Positions 27,365 to 36,944 of a stretch of DNA of 64,000 bases are shown here, in pieces; positions within the stretch are counted from its first letter, which is position 1; each line of letters opens with the position of its first letter. Under the pieces are notes generated by a model. It saw only the letters and a program-made list of their open reading frames with translations, was not told where the DNA came from and did not search any database. A program made the translations under genes and the position numbers. Source of the stretch: Flexithrix dorotheae DSM 6795 (GTDB lineage Bacteria; Bacteroidota; Bacteroidia; Cytophagales; Flammeovirgaceae); the NCBI RefSeq assembly GCF_000379765.1, contig NZ_KB903451.1, positions 30,841 to 94,840 of the forward strand, written 5' to 3'.

Positions 27365-29602
27365 TTACTCCATAATAAACTTATATCCTTTAGCCAAATT
27401 TCCATCATTCTCAAATCTGAGGAAGTATAATCCAGCTGGTAATTTACCTAATTCTATTGCCTGAATTTCCTTTTGGATTATTCCTGATTTTACTGCCTTT
27501 CCCAAATAATTATGAATGGAAAATCCTTCTCCAAGATATGATGTGGGAGTTTTTAGGTTAATTTCTGTCTTTGCGGGATTGGGATAAATTTCTACTTTTT
27601 TTTTACCAAAATCCTCTTCCTCAGTACCGGAAATAACTGGAGGTTTTGCTGACCTCGTTATTTCCCTGGTAAATGTATAATGTTGTAATGCCACACTGCT
27701 GATATGACCTCCATTGTCACTAAAAGTAACTGTTATGGTATTTTCTTTTTTTATGATTTCCAGAGGTACAGGTATTTCCAGCACACCATAAAAATTTGGC
27801 CTGTCATTTTGAAGATCTCCTCTGAAATTTTCAGGAACTTCTAAAGCAGTACCATTAAAACTAATGACTGGTTTCAAGGATTTCCCATGGTTTCTTCCAA
27901 TACCCAATCTTAGTACAGCTTCTCCAAATTCAGACTCTGGTACACCCTTGATATTGAAACTTTCCGTTTTTCCCCCTTCAATTGGTTTTAAGTATTCCTC
28001 TGCATAAAGCTTTTCTTCTGTGGAGAGGTGGGGAATTGTAATTTCACCCGCCAAGGTATAGGCTAAAATGATCGTTCCTTCACTTTCTATGGTCATTCCA
28101 TCAGGAATTTCGGGCAATTCCTCCTCTTTCAAAATAGGATTCTGACCTTCTAGGTACAAATGTTTGACACTTACCTTTTCTACCGAATTTTCACCGAACC
28201 CCATCAAATTCAGGTCAATATCAACTGCAGAAAAATTGAGATTGTTCAATATCACATAAGCTTTATTGCCATCTACATAAGCATCCACCATAATGTCCAA
28301 ATCTGTAGAATAAGAATCTACTCTGGTCCCTTTTACGTCTGACCATAACTGGTAAATTTTCACAAATTCGGTATACACATATTCTTCTCCTGTCTGTCCA
28401 GGCAATTCGTTTGCTTTCCGAAGCATTCGATGGTTATAAGCGGAACCGTCTTCGGCCCTTCCCCACTCTGCCTTTAGCGGATTAAATGGAATTGTTTTAT
28501 TAATAATATGTGGCCGCTCCATAAACTGCATCAGCATGGAATTCACAGATTTAATATGCAACCAATCTCTATATGGCGTCCATTGCTTGGCATAATCGTG
28601 CATCTGGGCTCCGTATTCTGAAATCATAAATGGTTTTACTTCCTCGAATTTCATGTAACTGTATTGCTCCATGATATCGAAAGTGGCTTCCATATTACTC
28701 CCCTTCCGGTAAAGTTGTTTTCCATTGTTTATGGAGGGAAAATCATATAAGTGAATAGTCCAGAAGTCCATATTTTCACCTGCAATATCCATGAATAATT
28801 TCCACCTTTCCTCCCATTCTTCAAAATTGTTTGTCTCGTGATCAGGGAAGGCTGTGCAATAGCCGCCAATCACCAAATCCTCATTATATTTCCTAATTTC
28901 TTTGGCCACAGCATTGTGAAACTTAAAAATATCTTCTGGTTTGTCTGTTCCAAAATCTACCAAATGCCATAATGGTTCATTAATTATCTCTACATATTTT
29001 GGGCGATTCTGACCATTAATACCACCTGTTCCAAAAAAATCTTTGATGAAACGTCCCATATATTCTCCTGTGGCCGTTCCAAATGGTTCTTCTTCTGTAT
29101 CTGTCTGAGAAAATGCCCATCCTTTCTGGGTTGTTTTGCCATCAGGCCAAAACGGATGTAACTGGGCACAAATAATCTGCTCATTCCGGGATTCATAATG
29201 GTGGTAATTAGATTTATTTCCGTATTCATTTCTCACGTAATTTCCATAATGTGTAATATCTCCGGGATTGGCATATCCTGGCCTTAAGGAATCTTCCGTA
29301 ATCATAGTATTTAACCACCAGCTGATTCCTCCGGTATTTCTGCCCAGATACACATCATAACCATTGAGAAAATGATCTCTTAGATCAGGGGTAAAATTAT
29401 TGCCATCCCATTCCTGTTCGGTAATGTCTGAATGGATGGTGATAAATTTCTTTCTATCGAAAGTGGAAATATGGCCTACTTCATGTTTTACATCAAGGTT
29501 TACATCCACTTTTACAGAATCTGAACTGGCCGATACTTTAGCTGAAAAGCCGAAAATGAGGCAAAAAGGCAAGAAAATAAAAAGTTTGTAATGTTTTTTC
29601 AT
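27365..29602 (-). CDS. GH86 beta-agarase / beta-porphyranase with type IX sorting domain
   Basis: Endo-acting GH86 enzyme of 745 residues that cuts agar or porphyran chains at the cell surface or outside the cell. A signal peptide (to ~A26) is followed by the (alpha/beta)8 barrel, with acid/base E209 in YVEIINEPLWHL and nucleophile E329 in FMISEYGAQ. Other GH86-like stretches are RNTGGISWWLNTM and SVNSMLMQFMERPHIINKTI. Two beta-sandwich domains follow (~430-660). The final ~75 residues (VEIYPNPAKTEINL to LPAGLYFLRFENDG) form a type IX secretion C-terminal sorting domain, implying export across the outer membrane. It is downstream of the surface glycan-binding lipoprotein and SusCD genes. Choosing between agarase and porphyranase needs phylogeny or assay. 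Confidence 0.9.
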   Translation of the reverse strand: MKKHYKLFIFLPFCLIFGFSAKVSASSDSVKVDVNLDVKHEVGHISTFDRKKFITIHSDITEQEWDGNNFTPDLRDHFLNGYDVYLGRNTGGISWWLNTMITEDSLRPGYANPGDITHYGNYVRNEYGNKSNYHHYESRNEQIICAQLHPFWPDGKTTQKGWAFSQTDTEEEPFGTATGEYMGRFIKDFFGTGGINGQNRPKYVEIINEPLWHLVDFGTDKPEDIFKFHNAVAKEIRKYNEDLVIGGYCTAFPDHETNNFEEWEERWKLFMDIAGENMDFWTIHLYDFPSINNGKQLYRKGSNMEATFDIMEQYSYMKFEEVKPFMISEYGAQMHDYAKQWTPYRDWLHIKSVNSMLMQFMERPHIINKTIPFNPLKAEWGRAEDGSAYNHRMLRKANELPGQTGEEYVYTEFVKIYQLWSDVKGTRVDSYSTDLDIMVDAYVDGNKAYVILNNLNFSAVDIDLNLMGFGENSVEKVSVKHLYLEGQNPILKEEELPEIPDGMTIESEGTIILAYTLAGEITIPHLSTEEKLYAEEYLKPIEGGKTESFNIKGVPESEFGEAVLRLGIGRNHGKSLKPVISFNGTALEVPENFRGDLQNDRPNFYGVLEIPVPLEIIKKENTITVTFSDNGGHISSVALQHYTFTREITRSAKPPVISGTEEEDFGKKKVEIYPNPAKTEINLKTPTSYLGEGFSIHNYLGKAVKSGIIQKEIQAIELGKLPAGLYFLRFENDGNLAKGYKFIME

Positions 29603-29640
29603 AGAAAGAGTTGAACCTGTATTTATCTGGAAAAATTGAC

Positions 29641-29700
29641 CTTAGCCTGGCATTACAAATGCCGAATTAGGAACAGCCACAATGCAATTGCTCCTGAGCT
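29641..29700. repeat. REP-like palindrome between GH86 and SGBP genes
   Basis: GGCATT and AATGCC flank an ACA loop at 29649-29663, preceded by TAGCCT and followed by a partly palindromic AATGCAATTGCTCC stretch. This looks like a repetitive extragenic palindrome rather than a promoter, but only one copy of this type is in the window. Confidence 0.45.
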
Positions 29701-29721
29701 TTTATTTTAAATTTTAAAATG

Positions 29722-29749
29722 AACGGGAAATGATGAACCATTTCCCGTT
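29722..29749 (-). terminator. Hairpin after the SGBP gene
   Basis: AACGGGAAATG (29722-29732) pairs perfectly with CATTTCCCGTT (29739-29749) across a 6-base loop. It lies about 25 bp past the SGBP stop. The minus-strand sequence after it is T-rich (CATTTTAAAATTT) without an unbroken T-run, so it may attenuate rather than fully stop transcription into GH86. Confidence 0.6.
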
Positions 29750-29773
29750 TTTAAGTGATCGAATGGTGGGTTA

Positions 29774-31324
29774 TTATCTCAAATCCAATTCTGCCACCGT
29801 GATATTATCCATATAGAATTTACATTCCTGAGAATTGAATTCATTATGACCTCTAATCATAAAAGAATAATTATCACTTGCTGCTGCTTTTACCTGAGTT
29901 GAAGTATAAACCCACTGGCCCTCAGGGAAATCAGCATCGAAAAATGCTCCACCTATTCCCCAGTCGGTATTAGGCGACCAATAGAACCTCAAATCTGGTA
30001 TAGAGGTTTTGTCACCCAAAGATTCCATGTATATCCAGCAACCCACTTCGTAAGTCTTTCCTCCTTCCAATGGGAAGGTTATATCTGTACCAGAATCATC
30101 TCTATGCCCCATGATCATTCCTCCCCCGGCTTCCATCACCACATAACCACTGCTTTTACCTTCATAAGGCAATGCAGATGAAACTTCAAAATTGTAATTT
30201 TCCCATACTCCTCCCCACCACAGGTATGGCCAGTTGGCATTTGTAGAATTTTCGAATCCCAAATCAAAACTGGTAGTGGCAAGTAAATTATCCTTTTCGA
30301 AAACAACCTGCCCATCTGTTATTGAGGAAGCATTTACTCCATCAAGTGTCCTTAAATTACCTTTTGTGTCATCATAATTCAAGGTGATCAGATCACTGTT
30401 ATAAATATCCGCATCAAGGCTTAACAATACGATATTGTTGGCCAGTGGATCCAGTGTAAAACCAGTCACATTTACCGGATAATCTACTCCACTATTTGTA
30501 ACGGTCAGGGAAATTGATTCAGGATTATTGGTAGCAGGATTGAACATGTCCCGGCTGTAAACCAACCCAATTACATTTTCTTTGGCAGTAATCCCAACTA
30601 AATCAACTGGATCGGTAGATGGAATTACATTCATAAAGTTTTTATAAGAAATGGTATCTGCTCCTAAATTACTGGAAGCAATTAAGGTAATGTCAAAAGC
30701 TTCCATGCTGCTAAATTTATGGGTAACAGATGCACCACTTATATTGATTTCCTTTCCACTTGCACTGGTGAATACCCAGTTCAAATCGGAAGGCTCTCCT
30801 GTTGATTTGGTTTCGAATATAATATCTCTTCCTGCAATCACTTCATTTAAAGCCCCGTCCGCATTTACCAAAACAGAATTATCCGCTGCTCTTCTCGATT
30901 CAAAATTGGCTTTGATACTGTCTAGTACAGTCACCACGATAGTTGTATCGTATTTATTGACACTTTGAGGATCATCTCCTATGAAAACATTTCCTGCAAA
31001 AGTCTGCTCCACTTTTACTTCATAAACTCCTGCTTTCAAAAAGGAGGCTTTTACCAGATCTTTTTCAGAAGTCACATTATTTTCTTCTCCTGTCAATTCT
31101 ACCACACCTTCAGGAAAAGTCCACTTCCTGCTGACTACACCTCTGGAAAGATCGATAAAATCCATTTCTCCATTGATCTGCAACCTGCTTTCTACCGTAC
31201 CAAAGGAAGTGGTAATGTAAACGTGATTTGGTTCACTTGTAGGTGCAATATACTCTTCCTCACAAGCCCAAAGGACCAATAAGGAAGCTGTAAGTACCAA
31301 TAATTTATTTATATATTTCTTCAT
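29774..31324 (-). CDS. PKD-domain surface glycan-binding lipoprotein (SusE/F-position)
   Basis: A 516-residue lipoprotein in the position of a surface glycan-binding protein. The ATG at 31324 begins MKKYINKLLVLTASLLVLWA with lipobox Cys21; an in-frame start 48 bp upstream would put 16 polar residues before the leader. The N-terminal half has PKD-like beta-sandwich repeats (DLSRGVVSRKWTFPEGVVEL, then DIIFETKSTGEPSDLNWVFT). A middle segment is another Ig-like domain. The C-terminal ~150 residues (from FDLGFENSTNANWPYLWWGG) resemble a carbohydrate-binding module rich in Trp and Tyr. It lies between susD and the GH86 gene, so it probably tethers agar or porphyran chains at the surface. There is no enzymatic motif. 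Confidence 0.82.
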   Translation of the reverse strand: MKKYINKLLVLTASLLVLWACEEEYIAPTSEPNHVYITTSFGTVESRLQINGEMDFIDLSRGVVSRKWTFPEGVVELTGEENNVTSEKDLVKASFLKAGVYEVKVEQTFAGNVFIGDDPQSVNKYDTTIVVTVLDSIKANFESRRAADNSVLVNADGALNEVIAGRDIIFETKSTGEPSDLNWVFTSASGKEINISGASVTHKFSSMEAFDITLIASSNLGADTISYKNFMNVIPSTDPVDLVGITAKENVIGLVYSRDMFNPATNNPESISLTVTNSGVDYPVNVTGFTLDPLANNIVLLSLDADIYNSDLITLNYDDTKGNLRTLDGVNASSITDGQVVFEKDNLLATTSFDLGFENSTNANWPYLWWGGVWENYNFEVSSALPYEGKSSGYVVMEAGGGMIMGHRDDSGTDITFPLEGGKTYEVGCWIYMESLGDKTSIPDLRFYWSPNTDWGIGGAFFDADFPEGQWVYTSTQVKAAASDNYSFMIRGHNEFNSQECKFYMDNITVAELDLR

Positions 31325-31488
31325 TTTCTTCTTATTTTGAGTTATTAAATCCCCTTCGGGCCAGGGCGACAAGCGGAAAGTCAGTGCTAACGAAAGCCAA
31401 ATGTGGATTAGTAATCTTAACCTTCTGAATTTAGCTCCTAACCTGTTTTATTTTGACTACATCCGCCAGTCAACCACCTGTAATTTTT

Positions 31489-33264
31489 TTAATTAAGGTT
31501 ATTATTCGACTGCACCTCAATGGAAGGAATCGGGAAATAATCATGAATTGCACTGGAGTAATTCGCAGCTGGAACAACGAAATCCAATCTTACTCTTTCA
31601 TTCAGGAACAATGGATAAATTTTTGGCTGAGTGGCCGGAATTGGATTCCCCAATTGCTGCTCAATTTTTACTTCTTCAGCCCTTCTTTCATCAAAAATAT
31701 TTTTCACAATACCCCACCTGACCAAATCGTACCATCTGTGTCCTTCAAATGCCAGTTCCAATGGCCGTTCCACCATTCTGAGGTGTGTCATTAAAGCATC
31801 CTTGTTCACTGCAGTTAAAGGAAATTCAGATAAACCATTAGCGAATTTGGACACATGCAATTGAGGAATTTGCCCTCCATGGATTTCTCTATAACGCTGA
31901 AGGGTAATTACTCCTGCTCTTTCTCTGAGCATATCAATGTAAGTCATGGCTTCATTCACGGCACCATCTCCATCCCTTTCCAAAATGGCCTCAGCGTACA
32001 TCAAATAAACATCAGCCAGCCTGATATGTCTGAAATTGATTCCCCCTCTGGCCCCTGTAGCGGCATCCTCTGAATCAGCCCAATACCAATTTGTCCATTT
32101 TTTCACTTTAGAACCCTGCCCATAATTAAAGTTTGCCTTACTTTTCTCTCCGGTAATTGGATCAGTGGTTAAAGGCGCATTGTAATATTCACCATCACCA
32201 AATTCTACCACTATGGAGGCAAAAGTTCTTGAAGAATATCTTTTTCCAAAATTATCAGGATTGGACACATCTATGGAATCACCGGAAACAAAAAGCTCTT
32301 GTAACCAGTAAGAAGGCATGCAGGAATTGTAACCTCCGGCACCCACAATGCTGGCAAAGTTACTGGCAATGGAAGTGGCTTCAGAACCGGGATTTCCATG
32401 CACATCATCATGATTATTTCCCCCAGCTCCGGCTTTGTAATTGTCAGAAAAAACCACTTCAAAAATGGATTCTGAATTGAATTCCCCTTCTAAAGTGAAA
32501 TTCTCCATGTAATCAGTAGTAAGTCTGTAAATGCCTTCATCAATCACCTGCTTGAAATAGTTGGCAGCTTTATCCCATTCCTTGTTGTATAAATATGTTT
32601 TTCCCAACATAGCCGCAGCAGCTCCCCAGGTAACTCTTCCTAAGTCCTGAGAATCATCCCAGGTTTTTGGAAGGTTGTTGTACGCAAATTCCAAATCCGG
32701 AATTACCATGGTAGTAATGACTTCATTTAAATTGGAAAATGGTTTTTTCAAATCATCATCACTTATCGCCACCTCATCGTGAATCACTGCTCCATTGTAA
32801 GAATAACCCAACCAGAAATAGTTAATTCCTCTTACAAATCTGGCCTGAGCTTCAATTAAAACCCTTTCTTCTTCTGTTAATCCAGTAATGCCTTCATTCT
32901 TTATATTATCCAAAACCTGATTCGCCCTGAAAATTCCAATATATAGCTGAGACCATCTGGTGGAAACAAAGTCAGAAGCATCATTCCAGGTTAAATTGGT
33001 ATACTGCAGATGGTTTCCATACCAGCTTTCAGTTCCAGCCAGGTCACTTCTCAACATGTTTTTTGTTATTTCACTTCCACTTACCGAAGGAAACTGTAAA
33101 GCACTGTATACGGCATTTAAACCTTTATCGAAATCATCAGCGGTTTTCCAAAAAGAACCTGTGGTGATGGCGTTTGGATTTACCTGCTCCAATTCATCCT
33201 CACAAGAACTCATACATACCAGAACCGCTGTGAGGGAAATGATTAAATATCTTAATTTTTTCAT
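31489..33264 (-). CDS. SusD/RagB-family outer-membrane lipoprotein
   Basis: SusD-type glycan-binding lipoprotein of 591 residues. The leader MKKLRYLIISLTAVLVCMSS is followed by Cys21, then NPNAITTGSFWKTADDFDKG, the usual SusD opening. The core carries EAQARFVRGINYFWLGYSYN and GRVTWGAAAAMLGKTYLYNK. The C-terminal part has IRLADVYLMYAEAILERDGD and FEGHRWYDLVRWGIVKNIFD. It follows the frameshifted susC by 117 bp and precedes the PKD lipoprotein and GH86 genes, so its ligand is most likely an agar or porphyran oligosaccharide. If the SusC partner is truly broken, this protein would have no functional pore. Confidence 0.95.
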   Translation of the reverse strand: MKKLRYLIISLTAVLVCMSSCEDELEQVNPNAITTGSFWKTADDFDKGLNAVYSALQFPSVSGSEITKNMLRSDLAGTESWYGNHLQYTNLTWNDASDFVSTRWSQLYIGIFRANQVLDNIKNEGITGLTEEERVLIEAQARFVRGINYFWLGYSYNGAVIHDEVAISDDDLKKPFSNLNEVITTMVIPDLEFAYNNLPKTWDDSQDLGRVTWGAAAAMLGKTYLYNKEWDKAANYFKQVIDEGIYRLTTDYMENFTLEGEFNSESIFEVVFSDNYKAGAGGNNHDDVHGNPGSEATSIASNFASIVGAGGYNSCMPSYWLQELFVSGDSIDVSNPDNFGKRYSSRTFASIVVEFGDGEYYNAPLTTDPITGEKSKANFNYGQGSKVKKWTNWYWADSEDAATGARGGINFRHIRLADVYLMYAEAILERDGDGAVNEAMTYIDMLRERAGVITLQRYREIHGGQIPQLHVSKFANGLSEFPLTAVNKDALMTHLRMVERPLELAFEGHRWYDLVRWGIVKNIFDERRAEEVKIEQQLGNPIPATQPKIYPLFLNERVRLDFVVPAANYSSAIHDYFPIPSIEVQSNNNLN

Positions 33265-33381
33265 ATTTTATTTTTTTATGCCAGCTCCTCCATTTGAGAA
33301 AACTATCCATTCCTGCCCATGGAATACCAGCTATAATTTTTTAAGCATCTGCATTGTAAATATTTTGAGAAATCAATCAGA

Positions 33382-36300
33382 TTAGAAGCCAATCTGAACA
33401 CCCATCATTATTTTTCTGGATACCGGATAACTACCTTTATCTATACCTCTGTTTGATACACCATTTCCTCCAATTTCCGGATCATAACCCTCATAATCGG
33501 TAAAAGTGAATAGGTTTTGAGCACTGGCATAAAGTCTCAATCTGTCAATTTTGTTATTGAAGATTTCTCTGGGGAAAGTATAACCCAACGATAATGTTCT
33601 CACTCTGAGGAAACTTCCATCCTCAAGGAAAAAGTCTGATCTCGACCTGAAATTATCGTGTTCTGAGTTTGGTCTGGCCGCCATTATATCAGAATTTGCA
33701 TTAGCCTCAGTCCACATGTAATACATGTCTTTGTGTCTTTTCATACTGTAGGCAAATAATTTGGCACCATTATAAACTTTGTTTTCGTGCGAATAGAAGA
33801 AATGAACATTAAAATCAAATCCTTTGTAATCAGCCCCGAATTTAAGCCCAGCCTCAAATTTTGGCATTCCCGAGCCACTGTAAACCCTATCCTCATCATC
33901 AATTTTTCCATCTCCGTTCTGATCCAGATATTTCAAGTCTCCCAATCTGGCATTAGGCATGTATTCTTTTACAGTAGCTAATTCTTCTTCTGTTTTGATA
34001 ATCCCATCAGTTGGAATTAAAAAGAAAGCACCTGCCTCATAACCTGGTGTCATGTAGGTTGTTATATCCTGCTGGTTGGCTCTCCAGTTACCTGGTTTAC
34101 TATCCTGCAAAGGAATACTTTCCAAATCACCAAGGTTGGTAATTTCATTAATGTTTTTAGTGAAGGTTCCTGTCAAATTAAAATTCAATCCAGATGCTGT
34201 TCGCTTTCGGTAAGAAGCAGTAATCTCCAGCCCTTCATTAATCATATCCCCAATGTTGGAAACCTTGGTATTGTAAGTATTGGACCAGTCATTTGGAATG
34301 GTAGTACCTGTAGATGCCGGCAACAATACATTCAGCAACATGTCATTTTTACTGTTGCGGTATAAATCGGTAGTGAAGTTAAATTTACCATTGAACATGG
34401 TTAAGTCTAATCCAATATTTCTGGAAATATTAGACTCCCATCCTACAATTGGGTTCGCATAACCTCTTTGGATTGCACCTTTGCTCAATACATCACCAGA
34501 CTCTGGTCCCCACACATAATCCACATTGGCATCTATATAACCGGCATATAAATAAGGGCTAATTCCCTCATTACCTACTTCTGCATAACTTGCTCTCAAT
34601 TTAAGGTTATCAATTACCTCTACCCCTTTCAAGAAATTTTCTTCACTAATATTCCATCCCACAGAAACTCCAGGGAAAAGTGCATACCTTTTTTCTTCTC
34701 CAAATTTCGAAGAGCCATCATGTCTTACACTGGCCGAAAGCATATACTTGTTATTGTAGTTGTATTGCATTCTGAAAAGCTTACCAATCAATACATTGGT
34801 TGTATTATTTCCATTAAGCTTGGTCATTTCACTGCCTCCATTAAACACCTGCACATCGTTACTGATGAAATCCCTTTTTTCAGCAGTTACAAATTTGTAA
34901 TCAAACTTTTCGTAAGTATAAGCGGCAATTAAAGAAAATTTATGTACGCCAATTTCTTTTTCATACCTCAACATATTTTCCAATGTGGTCTTTTTGGTGA
35001 AATTGAAATCTTCATTTAAAATAGCCTGTTTCCTACTGCCTAATTCATTTAAATCTCCATCTTGGTTATAAACCAGATACTGTGGCTGCCAGAATTGTCG
35101 CTGATAATTATATTGATTCAAACCTACATTAAGCTGATAGGTTAAACCTTTAACCAATTCATATTTAATATTTCCCGCCAGGTTGTATGCATTATCTTCC
35201 CTTAAATCTGTCTGGTCTAGTAATCTGGAAAAATATCCTACATGATCAGGGTTATTTCCGGGAATAACTACTGCATTATCTGTGGTTGGAAGGGAATTCA
35301 ACGGAGGTCTGTATGGGCCCTGAAAAATGGCAAATTCATATAATCCCCATGGTTCAACTTCCTTATTGGAAGTTTGAATACCTAAACTGACAAAAGCCTC
35401 AAATTTTCCTTTTTATGAAGGTGGTATTCGCCCTTGTTGAAAATCTTTCGTAGCCTGACTGAATGATCACTCCATCCTGTCCGAAATAGTTAGTATTTAG
35501 ACTAAAAGTAACATTGTCTTTTCCTCCTGAAATCGTCAAATTATGGCTTTGAATGGCCGCATTGTCATTCACGATAGAACTTACAAAATCAGTATTGTAA
35601 TCCATCGCATTAGGATTATAATACAGAATTGAAGAGTGACTTCCTTCTGCCCTGTTCATCATTTCATCCACATACAAATGCTCCGGGGTGGACATTAATG
35701 GTGTTCCTGAAGTGATGTTCTGCACACCATAGTAGGAAGAAAAATTCACCTTTGTTTTGCCTGCTTCCCCTCTTTTGGTGGTAATCAGAATTACCCCATT
35801 AGAAGCTCTGGTACCATAAACTGCTGCTGCAGCACCATCTTTCAAAATATCCACAGTGGCAATATCTTCAGAAGCAATATTTGGATTGCTTTGATAGGGA
35901 ATACCATCCACCACATACAGCGGAGAGGAAGAACTCGAGATTGAACCCAACCCCCTGATCTGGATATTGGCCTGATCCCCGGGTCTGCCACTACTTTCTA
36001 CCACACTGATACCCGCAACCTGTCCCTGAAGGGTTTTGGTAAAATCTGAAGCCACCACAGCTACCATGTCTTCGTTCTTCACTGTGGCCACTGCACCGGT
36101 TACTTCTTTTTTAGTTTGCGTTCCGTAACCCACCACCACAACTTCTTCAAGTTGTTTTATATCTTCTTCCAAAACAACTTCCAACCGGGTTCTTCCATTT
36201 AATACTACCTCCTGAGAAATAAAACCGATAAAGCTGAAAGCCAAAATATTTTCCTCTTCTGTGACATTTAATTTGAAATTACCGTCAAGATCCGTGACCG

Positions 36301-36466
36301 TTCCTTTTCCTGAATCTTTAATAATTACACTCACTCCGGGGAGAGGTTCCCCTTCGTTTCCTGTTACCTTACCGGAGATTGTTTCCTGTGCATGCGCAAG
36401 GTATCCGAACAAAATCAACTGGATACATAAAATCCATCTTTTCCATTTTGTAATAGATCTTTTCAT
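33382..36466 (-). pseudogene. SusC/RagA-type transporter gene split by a one-base frameshift
   Basis: Two adjoining reading frames make one SusC. The upstream part (36466 to 35399, 355 residues) holds the signal peptide, the carboxypeptidase-regulatory-like domain (GKVTGNEGEPLPGVSVIIKD), EEVVVVGYGTQTKKE and the plug, and stops after STRANTTFIKRKI. The other frame continues without loss (KFEAFVSLGIQTSNKEVEPW, then GLYEFAIFQGPYRPPLNSLP) to the barrel end SRKIMMGVQIGF at 33382. Removing one base from the A5 run (T5 at 35410-35414 on the plus strand) restores TTFIKGKFEAF, matching the TKGRF of the SusC at 8.6-11.7 kb. The joined protein would be about 1028 residues, normal for the family. It could be a sequencing error in a homopolymer, a real recent mutation or a phase-variable tract. 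Confidence 0.88.
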
Positions 36467-36944
36467 TTAATCATATTTAACTGTTATAAAATAATTGCCC
36501 TGAAAGGATTGGGGTCCTGTTGGGGAAATTAGCTTGAATAGCCTTGACAATAATTCACCTTTTCAGAGATTTTTTCAAGAAAAAGCACTGAACGAAAACT
36601 GAACATTTTCCAGATTTGTCTAACAAAAAGTCAACATATGAGCTGTAAAGCGGGGTTTATCCTTCCCTACAACTCATTCCTCCCAAAAAATGGCCTTGAT
36701 TTAACAATCGCCTGTTTTTGAGCTCCTTTTTGATAAATCAGTAGAAAAAAAAGCACGGATCCTCCAGGTTTGGTGATTAAAAAACTTAAAATTCCCGTGG
36801 TAATGCATCAGTTTTTTTAAGAAACCAGGTAAATTTTAACAGGTATAACCCTCCCTATTAAAGCTGACTATTTCAAAAAAATCACTACTTTTAGGAATCC
36901 TATTTTGAGGGATTTCTACTAAATAAATTGAAACTAAAACGAAA
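36467..36944. other. Divergent intergenic region, susC / sulfatase
   Basis: This 478-bp gap should contain promoters for the agar/porphyran susC operon (minus) and for the sulfatase-lyase operon (plus). I saw no ORF, no strong hairpin and no convincing -33/-7 pair. Confidence 0.4.

Noticed and set aside
33382..36466. Two separate genes: a short plug-only SusC and a barrel-only SusC.
   Set aside because: The two frames join at one homopolymer with no loss of SusC sequence, so a single frameshifted gene is the simpler reading.
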